Positions 36,628 through 44,997 of a stretch of 64,000 bases of DNA are shown piece by piece (the stretch's first letter is position 1; the number at the start of each line of letters is the position of its first letter). The DNA lies in the NCBI RefSeq assembly GCF_947500405.1, contig NZ_CANMRY010000002.1, positions 434,001-498,000 on the forward strand. The letters run 5' to 3'. The notes beneath the pieces are model-generated. The model did no database searches, was not told where the DNA came from, and saw only the letters and a list, made by a program, of their open reading frames with translations. This DNA is from an uncultured Maribacter sp. (GTDB taxonomy: Bacteria > Bacteroidota > Bacteroidia > Flavobacteriales > Flavobacteriaceae). Position numbers and translations under genes: made by a program.

Positions 36628-38835
36628 TTATTCCAAAATAGAAACCTTTTCATTTATTCCTATAAGAGAAAAATCTAAGTGTCGTTTTATTAAATCGGTG
36701 TTTTTTACCATTACAACAACTTCATCTCCTAATTGGTAGGTTTTATTAGTACGCTCACCTACAATGGCATACTCCTTTTCATCAAAGATATAATAATCTC
36801 CTTTTATATCTCTAATATTTACCATTCCTTCACATTTATTTTCTATAATTTCTACATAAATACCCCATTCTGTTACGCCACTTATAACACCAACAAATTC
36901 TTTATCTTGGCGATCTTGCATAAACTTAATCTGCATATACTTAATAGAATCTCTCTCTGCTCTGGAAGCTAAAATTTCCATTTCAGAAGAATGTTTACAT
37001 TTTTCTTCATAAGCTTCTGCATTAGCAGTTTTACCACCATCTAAATAATGTTGTAATAAACGGTGTACCATAACATCTGGATACCTACGTATTGGCGATG
37101 TAAAATGTGAGTAATAATCAAACGCTAAACCATAGTGGCCAATATTTTTAGTAGTATACGTTGCTTTACTCATAGTACGTATAGCAAGCGTATCTACTAA
37201 ATTCTGTTCTTTTTGACCTTTAACATCTTCCAGAAGCTTATTTAAAGACGCGCTAATAGATTTTTTATCTTTAAAGTCTAACTTATGTCCAAAACGAGAA
37301 ATTACGCCATTAAGAGCTAATAACTTCTCTTCATTAGGATCATCATGTATTCTATATACAAATGTTTTTTCTGGTTTTTGTTTTCCAATAAAAGCAGCCA
37401 CTTTTCTATTTGCTAATAACATAAACTCTTCTATAAGTTTATTAGCATCTTTTGCTTCTTTAAAATACACACTTGTTGGTTCACTTTCTTCATTTAAATT
37501 AAAACGAACTTCTACTTTATCAAAAGAAATAGCACCACTATTCATACGTCTGCCACGCATAATTTTTGCAAGATCATCCATAACTAAAGTAGCTTTAACT
37601 ACTTCATCTGAAACTATATAAGAAGAATTACGTATAGAAATTTCTTTAGGAATATCTCCTTGTTTAGTTTCTATAATATGTTGTGCTTCTTCATAAGCAA
37701 AACGCTCATTAGAGTTTATAACGGTTCTACCAAACCATTCGTTAATAACATTTGCTTTTTTATCTATTTCAAAAACAGCTGAAAATGTATATTTTTCTTC
37801 ATTTGGTCGTAAAGAACAAGCATTATTAGATAAAATTTCTGGTAACATAGGTACCACTCTATCTACTAAATAAACCGATGTTGCTCTTTCATAAGCCTCA
37901 TCATCTAAAATAGTATCTTCTTGTAAATAATGAGAAACATCTGCAATATGAACCCCTATTTCATAGTTACCATTTTCTAAAATCTGAAAAGAAAGTGCAT
38001 CATCAAAATCTTTTGCATCTTTTGGATCTATAGTACAGGTTAAAACATTACGCATATCTCTACGTTTTGCAATTTCTTCTTCTTTTATAGAAGTATCTAA
38101 TTGTTGTGCATAACGTTCTACTTCTAAAGGAAACTCATGTGGTAAACCATATTCTGCTAAGATGGAATGTATCTCAGTATTATGTTCTCCTGGTTTTCCT
38201 AAAACTTCTTTTATTTCTCCAAAAGGAGAATCTGTACGATCTGGCCATTCTGTAATTTCTACAATTACTTTATCGCCATCTTCTGCTTTACCAACTTTAT
38301 CTTTAGATACAAAAATATCAGTATACATTCTTGGATCTGTAGGTCTTATAAAAGCAAAATCTTTTTGCATATCTACAATACCAACAAACTCTGTTTTATA
38401 TCGTTCTACAATTTTGGTTATTTCTCCTTCTAATTTTTTTCCTTTTCGTTGTGGAAAAACATATACTTCAACGGTATCTTTATGAAATGCTTTATTTACT
38501 TTATTGTTAGGAATAAAAACATCATCATCCATTCCTTCAATAACAATATATGCATTGCCTCTACTAGTAAGATCTACAGTACCAGTTTGGTATGTTTTGG
38601 TTGAGGCAACTGCTTTATAATGCCCTCTAGTTTCTTCTAAAATTCTTTTTTTCTCTTTTAACTGTACCAATCTTTTTATTAATTGGTTTCTATCATGCGC
38701 ATCTGTAATATGTATTCTAGATGCTATTTGTTTATATGTGAAGCTTTTTTTAGGATCTTTTTCTAAAACTGTAAAAATTCCTTTAGTAATTTCGTTCTTT
38801 CTATGATTCTTTGCTTTCTTATTTCTCTTTGACAT
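36628..38835 (-). CDS. rnr: Ribonuclease R
   Basis: This 735-residue 3'-5' exoribonuclease degrades structured RNA. An N-terminal winged-helix/basic region is followed by two cold-shock-type OB domains, then the RNB catalytic domain with the metal-binding Asp motif DPKDAKDFDDA at residues 270-280. A C-terminal S1 domain (VISGVTEWGIYVEI) completes the usual order. The first residues (MSKRNKKAKNHRKN) are strongly basic, as in many RNase R proteins. It heads a leftward operon and is divergent from rpiB across a 609-bp A+T-rich gap. Confidence 0.96.
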   Translation of the reverse strand: MSKRNKKAKNHRKNEITKGIFTVLEKDPKKSFTYKQIASRIHITDAHDRNQLIKRLVQLKEKKRILEETRGHYKAVASTKTYQTGTVDLTSRGNAYIVIEGMDDDVFIPNNKVNKAFHKDTVEVYVFPQRKGKKLEGEITKIVERYKTEFVGIVDMQKDFAFIRPTDPRMYTDIFVSKDKVGKAEDGDKVIVEITEWPDRTDSPFGEIKEVLGKPGEHNTEIHSILAEYGLPHEFPLEVERYAQQLDTSIKEEEIAKRRDMRNVLTCTIDPKDAKDFDDALSFQILENGNYEIGVHIADVSHYLQEDTILDDEAYERATSVYLVDRVVPMLPEILSNNACSLRPNEEKYTFSAVFEIDKKANVINEWFGRTVINSNERFAYEEAQHIIETKQGDIPKEISIRNSSYIVSDEVVKATLVMDDLAKIMRGRRMNSGAISFDKVEVRFNLNEESEPTSVYFKEAKDANKLIEEFMLLANRKVAAFIGKQKPEKTFVYRIHDDPNEEKLLALNGVISRFGHKLDFKDKKSISASLNKLLEDVKGQKEQNLVDTLAIRTMSKATYTTKNIGHYGLAFDYYSHFTSPIRRYPDVMVHRLLQHYLDGGKTANAEAYEEKCKHSSEMEILASRAERDSIKYMQIKFMQDRQDKEFVGVISGVTEWGIYVEIIENKCEGMVNIRDIKGDYYIFDEKEYAIVGERTNKTYQLGDEVVVMVKNTDLIKRHLDFSLIGINEKVSILE

Positions 38836-39444
38836 TAATCTTTCTTTCTAATTTATTGGAAAATTACGAATTATAATTCAGTACTTTTTATTTTATCCAT
38901 TACAGTAAAATTAATTTAACGTTATTAACATATATATTATATTATATTTTTCTTTTATTAAATTTAAAAAAACAATGGTGGTTATTATAGCTTGTTAATA
39001 ATGGGGATAAAAAAATGAAGAATAATTTGTATTGAACCGTTTAATATTTTTATTGACAATTTATACAAGTCTGTAATTTATAGTTATCAATATGTTACGT
39101 ATTTTATTAACATATATTAATAACCTCTGTTAACATGAAATTAATAATAACTAAATATTAATTTAGTGTTAACTTCTATAAAAGTAGACTTAATATCTTT
39201 CTGTTATATTCTAAGAAGTTAATTAGTTTTTTTGGATTTCTTTTATAAGGCAAATTCTAAATTAGAAATCAAAATTTAAAAGTTATTTTCTTTGGTAAGT
39301 TTATTAACAACTAATACAATTATTTGCGAGTGTAATTAACAACTTATATTTTATTAACATTAATATATGTTGTGAAACAGCTATTTATTGTGGTATACAC
39401 TTATGTATTGTACATTTGTACTGTAAATTAGTATACCTAAACAT
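38836..39444. other. A+T-rich divergent intergenic region with repeated TTATTAACA 9-mers
   Basis: No gene is visible in these 609 bp between rnr and rpiB. The 9-mer TTATTAACA occurs exactly at 38922-38930, 39104-39112, 39301-39309 and 39351-39359, and in reverse at 38993-39001. Next to the reverse copy is TGGGGATAA (39002-39010), one base from an inverted DnaA box (TTATCCACA). The stretch could be a complex regulatory region or a replication-related site; neither is proven. Confidence 0.5.
39388..39418 (+). promoter_or_regulatory. Promoter of rpiB
   Basis: TTG at 39388-39390, 20 nt, then TACATTTG at 39411-39418, an exact TAnnTTTG. It lies 26 nt upstream of the rpiB ATG. Confidence 0.65.
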
Positions 39445-39876
39445 ATGAAAATAGCTATTGGTAATGATCATGCCGGAACAGAATATAAACTTGCAATAGT
39501 AGGTTTATTAAAATCGTTAAATATTGATGTTAATAACTACGGTACAGATGGTACAGACAGTGTAGATTATGCAGATTTTGTACATCCAGTTGCAAAGGAT
39601 GTTGAAAATAGTACTGTAGATTTAGGAATAATAATATGTGGTAGTGGAAACGGTGCATCTATGACTGCTAACAAACACCAAAAAGTACGTTGTGCATTAT
39701 GTTGGACCAAAGAAATTGTTGCTTTAGCCAGAGAACATAATGATGCTAATATTTTAAGTTTACCAGCACGTTTTATTTCTTTACCACAAGCTTTAGAAAT
39801 GGTAAAAACTTTTTTAAATACTAATTTTGAAGGCGGTAGACACGAACGTAGAATAGAAAAAATACCTTGTAAGTAA
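39445..39876 (+). CDS. rpiB: Ribose 5-phosphate isomerase B
   Basis: This 143-residue cytoplasmic enzyme interconverts ribose 5-phosphate and ribulose 5-phosphate in the pentose phosphate pathway. NDHAG (residues 7-11) binds the phosphate or sugar, and the catalytic cysteine is C65 in IIICGSGNGASMTANK. The later motif RHERRIEKI is also typical. Length is standard for the RpiB/LacA/LacB family. LacAB-type function is less likely because a single subunit gene is present. It has its own promoter and a terminator 20 nt after the stop. Confidence 0.95.
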   Translation: MKIAIGNDHAGTEYKLAIVGLLKSLNIDVNNYGTDGTDSVDYADFVHPVAKDVENSTVDLGIIICGSGNGASMTANKHQKVRCALCWTKEIVALAREHNDANILSLPARFISLPQALEMVKTFLNTNFEGGRHERRIEKIPCK

Positions 39877-39896
39877 TAGTTTTAATACTAACTTAT

Positions 39897-39937
39897 AAAG
39901 CTGTGTACCAGATTATTTCTAATACACAGCTTTTTTT
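39897..39937. terminator. Bidirectional terminator after rpiB
   Basis: AAAGCTGTGTA (39897-39907) pairs with TACACAGCTTT (39923-39933), followed by a T-run. It separates rpiB from the convergent small gene and methyltransferase pair. Confidence 0.85.
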
Positions 39938-40133
39938 ATTTTCTATTTCTATTTTTTGTAGAATAACTACAATTTTTATCTTCAATATATTTAATTTTAT
40001 GTTCGGATAAAAGTTCTGAGATTATTTTTCTAGTTTCGTTTTCATTAAGAAAATTTTTTTCTCCGAGGTCAATTTCATTTAATCTACCATTATTTTTTAT
40101 TAATGCTTTGTAATACCTTTCTTTATTTTTCAT
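39936..40133 (-). CDS. Small winged-helix-like protein
   Basis: This 65-residue basic protein contains NEIDLGEKNFLNENETRKII and LLSEHKIKYIE, a pattern like short conserved flavobacterial proteins predicted to adopt a winged-helix fold. It lacks an obvious partner domain. It lies 8 nt downstream of the methyltransferase gene and is probably co-transcribed with it. Function unknown; a DNA-binding or regulatory role is inference from the fold-like pattern. Confidence 0.6.
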   Translation of the reverse strand: MKNKERYYKALIKNNGRLNEIDLGEKNFLNENETRKIISELLSEHKIKYIEDKNCSYSTKNRNRK

Positions 40134-40141
40134 AAGTGTTT

Positions 40142-40963
40142 TTATTTTTTTACGACTATCATTATATGCGGACTAAGTGATAATAAATAAGTGTCATTTT
40201 CAGTAATTTTAATAAGTTCTAATAATGTATTTTTCCTTTTAATATTTAACATATTTGAAAAATAGTTTTTATCTAACCAAGCCATTCCTTCAACAGCATA
40301 AGTATTAATATAAGTTAATTTTTGATTTATAAATTCTTGTTTAAGTTGTTCAGGTTTATGATAATATGCTTCTTTTAAAAGCCAGGGAAAATCATCTGGA
40401 GGATTATGTATTCCATTTTTTAATTCTTCTTTACACATTTCAAAAAATGGTTTTTTATGAATTAAACCATTTAACAAACCAACTAAAGTTGATGCAGTAT
40501 AGTTAATAGCAAAACCTAAAATAATTCCATTCTTTTTTAGAACACGTTTAGCTTCAAAAATAGTTAAGTCTCTATCTTCTTTTTTTTGAAGGTGATAAAG
40601 AGGTCCGTGTAAAATTATTAGGTCTGCATAATTATCTGGGAATTCTAATTTTCTAGATTCACCTAATTGAACAGAAAATTTATTTTTTAATTTACTGGCT
40701 CTGTTTTTAGCTATTTCTATATGTTTTAAAATAGGTTCTACTAAGTGAACTTCATACCCTTTTTTAGCAAGCCATTCAGAATATTTTCCTGTACCGCCAC
40801 CAACATCAATTATTTTTGTAGTTGAAGTCGAAATATACTTTTCTATAAGAAATTTTATTCTTTCAAACTCAAAAATTCCCATTCCTTTATCTAATCTAGT
40901 TTCTTCTGATGCGTTGTTGTAGAATAGTTCTATATCTCTACTAATTAATTTTTTATTAATCAT
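40142..40963 (-). CDS. Class I SAM-dependent methyltransferase
   Basis: The 273-residue protein has the Rossmann-type SAM site IIDVGGGTG at residues 51-59, the acidic ribose contact EVHLVEP (motif II), and a post-motif LIILHGPLYHL. It belongs to the methyltransferase 11/25 group of small-molecule or tRNA-type enzymes. No substrate can be assigned. The C-terminal 100 residues (NPPDDFPWLLKEAYYHKPEQ) look like a substrate-recognition cap. It forms a leftward pair with a small winged-helix-like gene, flanked by non-coding DNA and a gene remnant, which fits an acquired island. Confidence 0.88.
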   Translation of the reverse strand: MINKKLISRDIELFYNNASEETRLDKGMGIFEFERIKFLIEKYISTSTTKIIDVGGGTGKYSEWLAKKGYEVHLVEPILKHIEIAKNRASKLKNKFSVQLGESRKLEFPDNYADLIILHGPLYHLQKKEDRDLTIFEAKRVLKKNGIILGFAINYTASTLVGLLNGLIHKKPFFEMCKEELKNGIHNPPDDFPWLLKEAYYHKPEQLKQEFINQKLTYINTYAVEGMAWLDKNYFSNMLNIKRKNTLLELIKITENDTYLLSLSPHIMIVVKK

Positions 40964-41310
40964 TTTTAATTATTGTATTATTATCACTTATTAGAATATT
41001 AAGCATATTACAAAGTGATACAATTGATTTGTAGTCTATTGTTTTGGTTATAATTTGATAAATAAATTGATGTGATTATCTGTGCATAAAAACTAAAAAA
41101 GTTTTTATGCATTAATTACTCTGTTTTAGAGTTTGTCTTTTAAGAAAGACTCAGATAATATGTTTAATTAGTATAGCAGACTACAAATGTAGAAATTCTT
41201 AATTACTTTTCTATTTATTAGTTTTTAAATTCAGATAACTTTTACCTACTTTGTAAAACCTACTAATTAGTATTTTTTTATGACAAAGGCATCCAATACC
41301 CTCAAAATAA
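40964..41310. other. Non-coding A+T-rich interval
   Basis: I see no open frame of note and no recognisable RNA. Short hairpin-like runs (for example around AAAAACTAAAAAAGTTTTT near 41090) are weak. The methyltransferase promoter should lie at its left side but could not be assigned. Confidence 0.4.
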
Positions 41311-41475
41311 GCATTAGAATTTTTAAATCTAGATAGTTTGTTTTCAGAAATACATTGGAATTTTGATTTAGAAGATTGTGATAATATTTTACGAATAGAA
41401 AGTGAATATTATATACAAGAAACAGTTATAAAATTGTTAGAAAATAATAATTTTTCCTGTAAAGAATTAGAATAA
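41311..41475 (+). pseudogene. Remnant of a small flavobacterial protein gene
   Basis: An open frame of 54 codons ends at TAA 41473-41475 and reads SEIHWNFDLEDCDNILRIES near its middle, then VIKLLENNNFSCKELE at its end. This looks like the intact C-terminal part of a small conserved protein of about 70-75 residues. There is no ATG: the frame is closed by a stop at 41308, and the expected N-terminal motif appears in another frame just upstream, suggesting a frameshift. A short TTG-start version (41338) cannot be excluded. The family's function is unknown to me. Confidence 0.5.
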
Positions 41476-41531
41476 AAAGTAAATTAAATTTACAGTATCT
41501 TAGAGCTACTTTATGTTGAAAAAAGGGCTTT

Positions 41532-42440
41532 ATGGCACATACGCACAACCATTCTCATCATCACAAAGAAAAAGGTAGAAATTTAATAATATCTATTTTT
41601 TTAAATATTGTAATTACGGTTGTACAAGTAATTGGCGGACTACTTTCTGGAAGCCTTTCTCTTTTATCAGATGCTTTACATAATTTTAGTGACGTTCTTT
41701 CTTTAATTGTTAGTTATATAGCAAGTGTATTAGCAAAGAAAAAAGCATCAACAAATAAAACCTTTGGCTATAAAAGAGCAGAAATTATAGCTGCTTTTGT
41801 AAATGCTGCAGCCTTAATAATTGTAGCTGTTATTTTAATAATGGAGGGTGTAGAGCGTTTTAAAAACCCACAAGAAATAGAGTCTAATTTAGTTATTTGG
41901 TTGTCTTTAGTTGCCATATTCGCAAATGGTTTTAGTGTTTTATTACTAAAGAATGACGCTAAGGGCAATATGAATATGAAATCTGCATATTTACACTTAT
42001 TAACAGATATGTTGGCATCTTTTGCAGTGTTAATAGGAGGCTTATTAATGAAATATTTTAAAATGTATTGGGTAGACCCTACGCTAACCATTGCAATTGC
42101 TATTTACCTTATCTATATGGGATACCATCTTTTAGTAGAGTCTACAAGAGTACTTATGTTATTTACTCCTGGTAGCATTGAAGTTCAAAAAATAGTAGAT
42201 GAAATTTGTAAGATAGATGTTGTTAAAAACATACATCATGTACATATTTGGCAATTAAATGATGATGAATTTCATCTAGAAGCGCATATAGATTTTAATG
42301 TAGATATTAAAGTATCAGAATTTGATGCAATTTTAGAAAATATTGAAGAAATCTTATATCATGATTTTGGAATAAATCATGTTAATATTCAACCAGAGTA
42401 TGGTAAATGTGATAGTAAAAATATAATAGTACAAGACTAA
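41532..42440 (+). CDS. Cation diffusion facilitator, zinc-type (CzcD/ZitB-like)
   Basis: This 302-residue inner-membrane antiporter probably exports Zn2+ in exchange for protons. Six transmembrane helices are predicted. The metal site is HxxxD in helix 2 (H50, D54, in SDALHNFSD) and again in helix 5 (H155, D159, in HLLTD), the zinc/cadmium HD-HD signature. A His-rich N-terminus (HTHNHSHHH) and a cytoplasmic C-terminal domain (HHVHIWQLNDDEFHLEAHI) are typical. The GNAT gene begins on the very next base after the stop, so the two are translationally coupled. Confidence 0.93.
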   Translation: MAHTHNHSHHHKEKGRNLIISIFLNIVITVVQVIGGLLSGSLSLLSDALHNFSDVLSLIVSYIASVLAKKKASTNKTFGYKRAEIIAAFVNAAALIIVAVILIMEGVERFKNPQEIESNLVIWLSLVAIFANGFSVLLLKNDAKGNMNMKSAYLHLLTDMLASFAVLIGGLLMKYFKMYWVDPTLTIAIAIYLIYMGYHLLVESTRVLMLFTPGSIEVQKIVDEICKIDVVKNIHHVHIWQLNDDEFHLEAHIDFNVDIKVSEFDAILENIEEILYHDFGINHVNIQPEYGKCDSKNIIVQD

Positions 42441-42884
42441 ATGTTACATATAGAAATAAAAACTTTTAAGGATTTAAATACAGAGGAACTTTATAAAATT
42501 CTACAATTACGTTCCGAGGTTTTTGTAGTAGAACAAGATTGTGTTTATCAAGATGTAGACAGTAAAGACCAAAAAGCATTACATGTTATTGGTTTTAAAA
42601 ATGATGAGGTTGTAGCTTATACACGTATTTTTAAATCTGGCGAATACTTTAAAGATGCTAGTATTGGTAGGGTCGTGGTAAAAGAATCTGAAAGAAAATA
42701 TGGTTACGGAAAAGTTATTATGGAAGCCTCTATTAAAGCTGTTGAAGAAAATTTAAAAGAAACAAAAATTCATATTTCTGCTCAAGAATATTTAATAAAA
42801 TTTTATAGTTCCTTAGGATTTAAACAAGTAGGGGAAGGGTATTTAGAAGATGGTATTCCGCATGTTGGAATGATTAGAACGTAA
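42441..42884 (+). CDS. GNAT acetyltransferase, ElaA-like
   Basis: The 147-residue protein has the GCN5-related fold. LRSEVFVVEQDCVYQDVDSK is the characteristic ElaA segment, ASIGRVVVKESERKYGYGK carries the acetyl-CoA pyrophosphate loop, and FYSSLGFKQVGEGYLEDGIP ends the domain. The substrate is unknown. The ATG immediately follows the stop of the CDF exporter with no gap, indicating one transcript. I see no hint that the two functions are linked beyond that. Confidence 0.9.
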   Translation: MLHIEIKTFKDLNTEELYKILQLRSEVFVVEQDCVYQDVDSKDQKALHVIGFKNDEVVAYTRIFKSGEYFKDASIGRVVVKESERKYGYGKVIMEASIKAVEENLKETKIHISAQEYLIKFYSSLGFKQVGEGYLEDGIPHVGMIRT

Positions 42885-43058
42885 TTATTCCTTAAATTTT
42901 ATAAAACAGACTTAAAGGTTGGTTTATTTAATTAGTACTATAGCAACAAAAGTTGTTCTAATAGGATTATATACACTTTTCTTAAGATGATTAGTCAATT
43001 TTTATGCTAATTAAAGCTATTACAAATAGCAAACCAACCCAATAGTTTGTAATAAAAA

Positions 43059-43673
43059 TTATATTAGCCTTTTTGCAACCCCTTTTTCTATTAAATAATC
43101 TAGTTTTAATATCAAATTTAATGGTTTTTCGGACTTATTAGTAGACGATAAATAAAGGTATCCTTCTTTATAACTATGTAGTTCTTTAATTTTTATTTTG
43201 CCTTGAATTTTAGAATCCAACGCTATATAATTAGAAAGTGTTTTTTGGGTAATATTTTTAGAATGTAGTAGCGCAATTAATTTTTCTCTATTAACAAAGG
43301 CTATTTTACAAGAGGTAAAAGCATTGGGCTCATCTTTATAAATAGCAGTAATAAGGGCATAAAAATCTGTGGTTTTGGTGGTATCAAAAAGCCATCCTTT
43401 TTTAAGAGAACCTTTTTTTAAATAGCTAATTTCAAATGCAAAAGTTGGTAAATCATCTCCAATATAATCTAGTTGGGCTTTTTCATCTACTTTAAAAACT
43501 TCTTGAGTTTCTTTATTAGTAAATAAAACATCAACCCCCTGGAGTTGCTGTTTAATATCTTGTATACGTTTTGTAGAATACTTTTTTAAATGCTTATGGT
43601 AAAGCGTATCTAAAAAAACAGCAAGGCCTTTTTCTTTTTTTAAGTCCGTTGTAAAATTACTTTGGACTCCCAT
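43059..43673 (-). CDS. Putative type II restriction endonuclease (PD-(D/E)xK-like)
   Basis: I do not recognise a named family. The 204-residue protein contains D48 in GVDVLF, then KVDEKAQ with D63-x-K65 fourteen residues on, then a hydrophobic strand and E81. This spacing fits a PD-(D/E)xK nuclease core. Its start lies 2 nt after the stop of a DNA cytosine methyltransferase on the same strand, the usual layout of a type II restriction-modification operon. The recognition site is unknown. An alternative is an R-M accessory protein. The assignment rests on motif and context only. Confidence 0.65.
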   Translation of the reverse strand: MGVQSNFTTDLKKEKGLAVFLDTLYHKHLKKYSTKRIQDIKQQLQGVDVLFTNKETQEVFKVDEKAQLDYIGDDLPTFAFEISYLKKGSLKKGWLFDTTKTTDFYALITAIYKDEPNAFTSCKIAFVNREKLIALLHSKNITQKTLSNYIALDSKIQGKIKIKELHSYKEGYLYLSSTNKSEKPLNLILKLDYLIEKGVAKRLI

Positions 43674-43675
43674 TT

Positions 43676-44902
43676 TTAAGAATTAATAGTAGTAAATAAT
43701 TCTTTTGCAATACGTTCTACAACACCAACAACTAATGCATTTCCCATAAAAAATGCCCTTTTAGTGTTCGATATTCCATCTAGTTTGGTGTGGTTATCTG
43801 GAAACATATTTAAACGCTCTAGTTCTATAGGAGTTAATCTTCGCAGCCCTTTTGGAGTAGCAACAACATGTTTAAACCTAGAGGCACTTTTGCCCCCTTC
43901 ACCAGTAATAATGGTTCTAGATGCATTATCTAAAGCATCTGGAAAAACCATAGAACCTTCACTATAATTATAGGTAAATCCGCTTTTTGCAGTTCTAACT
44001 TCTTTTTTAGAACCTTTTAAATACTTCCATTTAGGGAGGTCTTTTTTATCAATATAAAATTCTGGAGTTACTTCTCCATTTTGTAAAATATCTTTTAAAA
44101 CAGTTTTCATGGTTTCTTGTTTAGGCTGGGTTTTAGAAGTATAAACGGTTCCATCACAAAAAACACCTGTATTTAAAAAAGGAGATAGTTTTCCTTCTTT
44201 ATTAAAGGTATTAGAAAGTGTTACTAAATCTTCTTCTAAAGAAAAGGTAGCATCTATTTTTTGTTGTGGTAAAACAGGAAAAGCTTTAGCTATAGTGCCT
44301 TCAGAACTAATCCAATTTAACTTATTTACTTTTTTCAGATTTTTATAAGCATTTGTAGATTTGTGGTAAGCCAAGAAAAAAATACGCCGTCTTCTTTGCG
44401 GCATTCCATAATCTGCAGCATTTATTACGCGCCATTCTACCGCGTAGCCTAAAGCATTTAAACTTTGTAGCATAATAGCAAAATCTCGTCCCCTTTGTGA
44501 AGTGGGAGATTTTAATAAACGGTCTACATTTTCTAAAAATAGATATTTAGGAGGATTCTTTTTTTCAGATAAAATACGATGTATAGACCACCATAAAACT
44601 CCCTTTTTACCAATAAGACCTTTAGAGTTTTGAGAGGTAGTAGCAACGGAATAATCTTGACAAGGAAACCCACCCACTAAAACATCGGCATCTGGTATAT
44701 TAGAAGTTAACACACTCGCAACATCGTCATTACTATGATTTTCAGAACCAAAACGAGCTTCATAAACCAAGGAGGCATGTTGTGTTTTTGTACTTGGTTC
44801 CCATTGGTTAGACCAAACAATCTGGTATTTATTTGTTTTTTCGAGCCCTAGTCTAAACCCACCTACACCCGCAAAAAGTTCTATTACTTTTAGTTTTTTC
44901 AT
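43676..44902 (-). CDS. DNA (cytosine-5-)-methyltransferase
   Basis: The 408-residue enzyme has the m5C motifs in order: motif I FAGVGGFRLGLE (residues 10-21), motif IV GGFPCQDYS with nucleophile C81, motif VI ENVDRLL (124-130), motif VIII with QRRRR, then a target-recognition region of about 170 residues, and motifs IX-X near RRLTPIELERLNMFPD and GNALVVGVV. It transfers a methyl group from SAM to cytosine in a specific sequence. The downstream PD-(D/E)xK-like gene suggests it protects against a partner nuclease. It is divergent from the C40 peptidase gene. Confidence 0.95.
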   Translation of the reverse strand: MKKLKVIELFAGVGGFRLGLEKTNKYQIVWSNQWEPSTKTQHASLVYEARFGSENHSNDDVASVLTSNIPDADVLVGGFPCQDYSVATTSQNSKGLIGKKGVLWWSIHRILSEKKNPPKYLFLENVDRLLKSPTSQRGRDFAIMLQSLNALGYAVEWRVINAADYGMPQRRRRIFFLAYHKSTNAYKNLKKVNKLNWISSEGTIAKAFPVLPQQKIDATFSLEEDLVTLSNTFNKEGKLSPFLNTGVFCDGTVYTSKTQPKQETMKTVLKDILQNGEVTPEFYIDKKDLPKWKYLKGSKKEVRTAKSGFTYNYSEGSMVFPDALDNASRTIITGEGGKSASRFKHVVATPKGLRRLTPIELERLNMFPDNHTKLDGISNTKRAFFMGNALVVGVVERIAKELFTTINS

Positions 44903-44997
44903 ACGTTAGGCGTTAAAATTAGTCAAAATGAAGAAGATAGTTTTAAAGATTAAGGAGGTAAGTCCTTAAAAAGTTTTAATTTTCAGAAAAAAAAGAA

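Noticed and set aside
42917..43039. 9-bp inverted pair GGTTGGTTT / AAACCAACC
   Set aside because: The arms are 105 nt apart with no further pairing and no T-run, so chance is a sufficient explanation.
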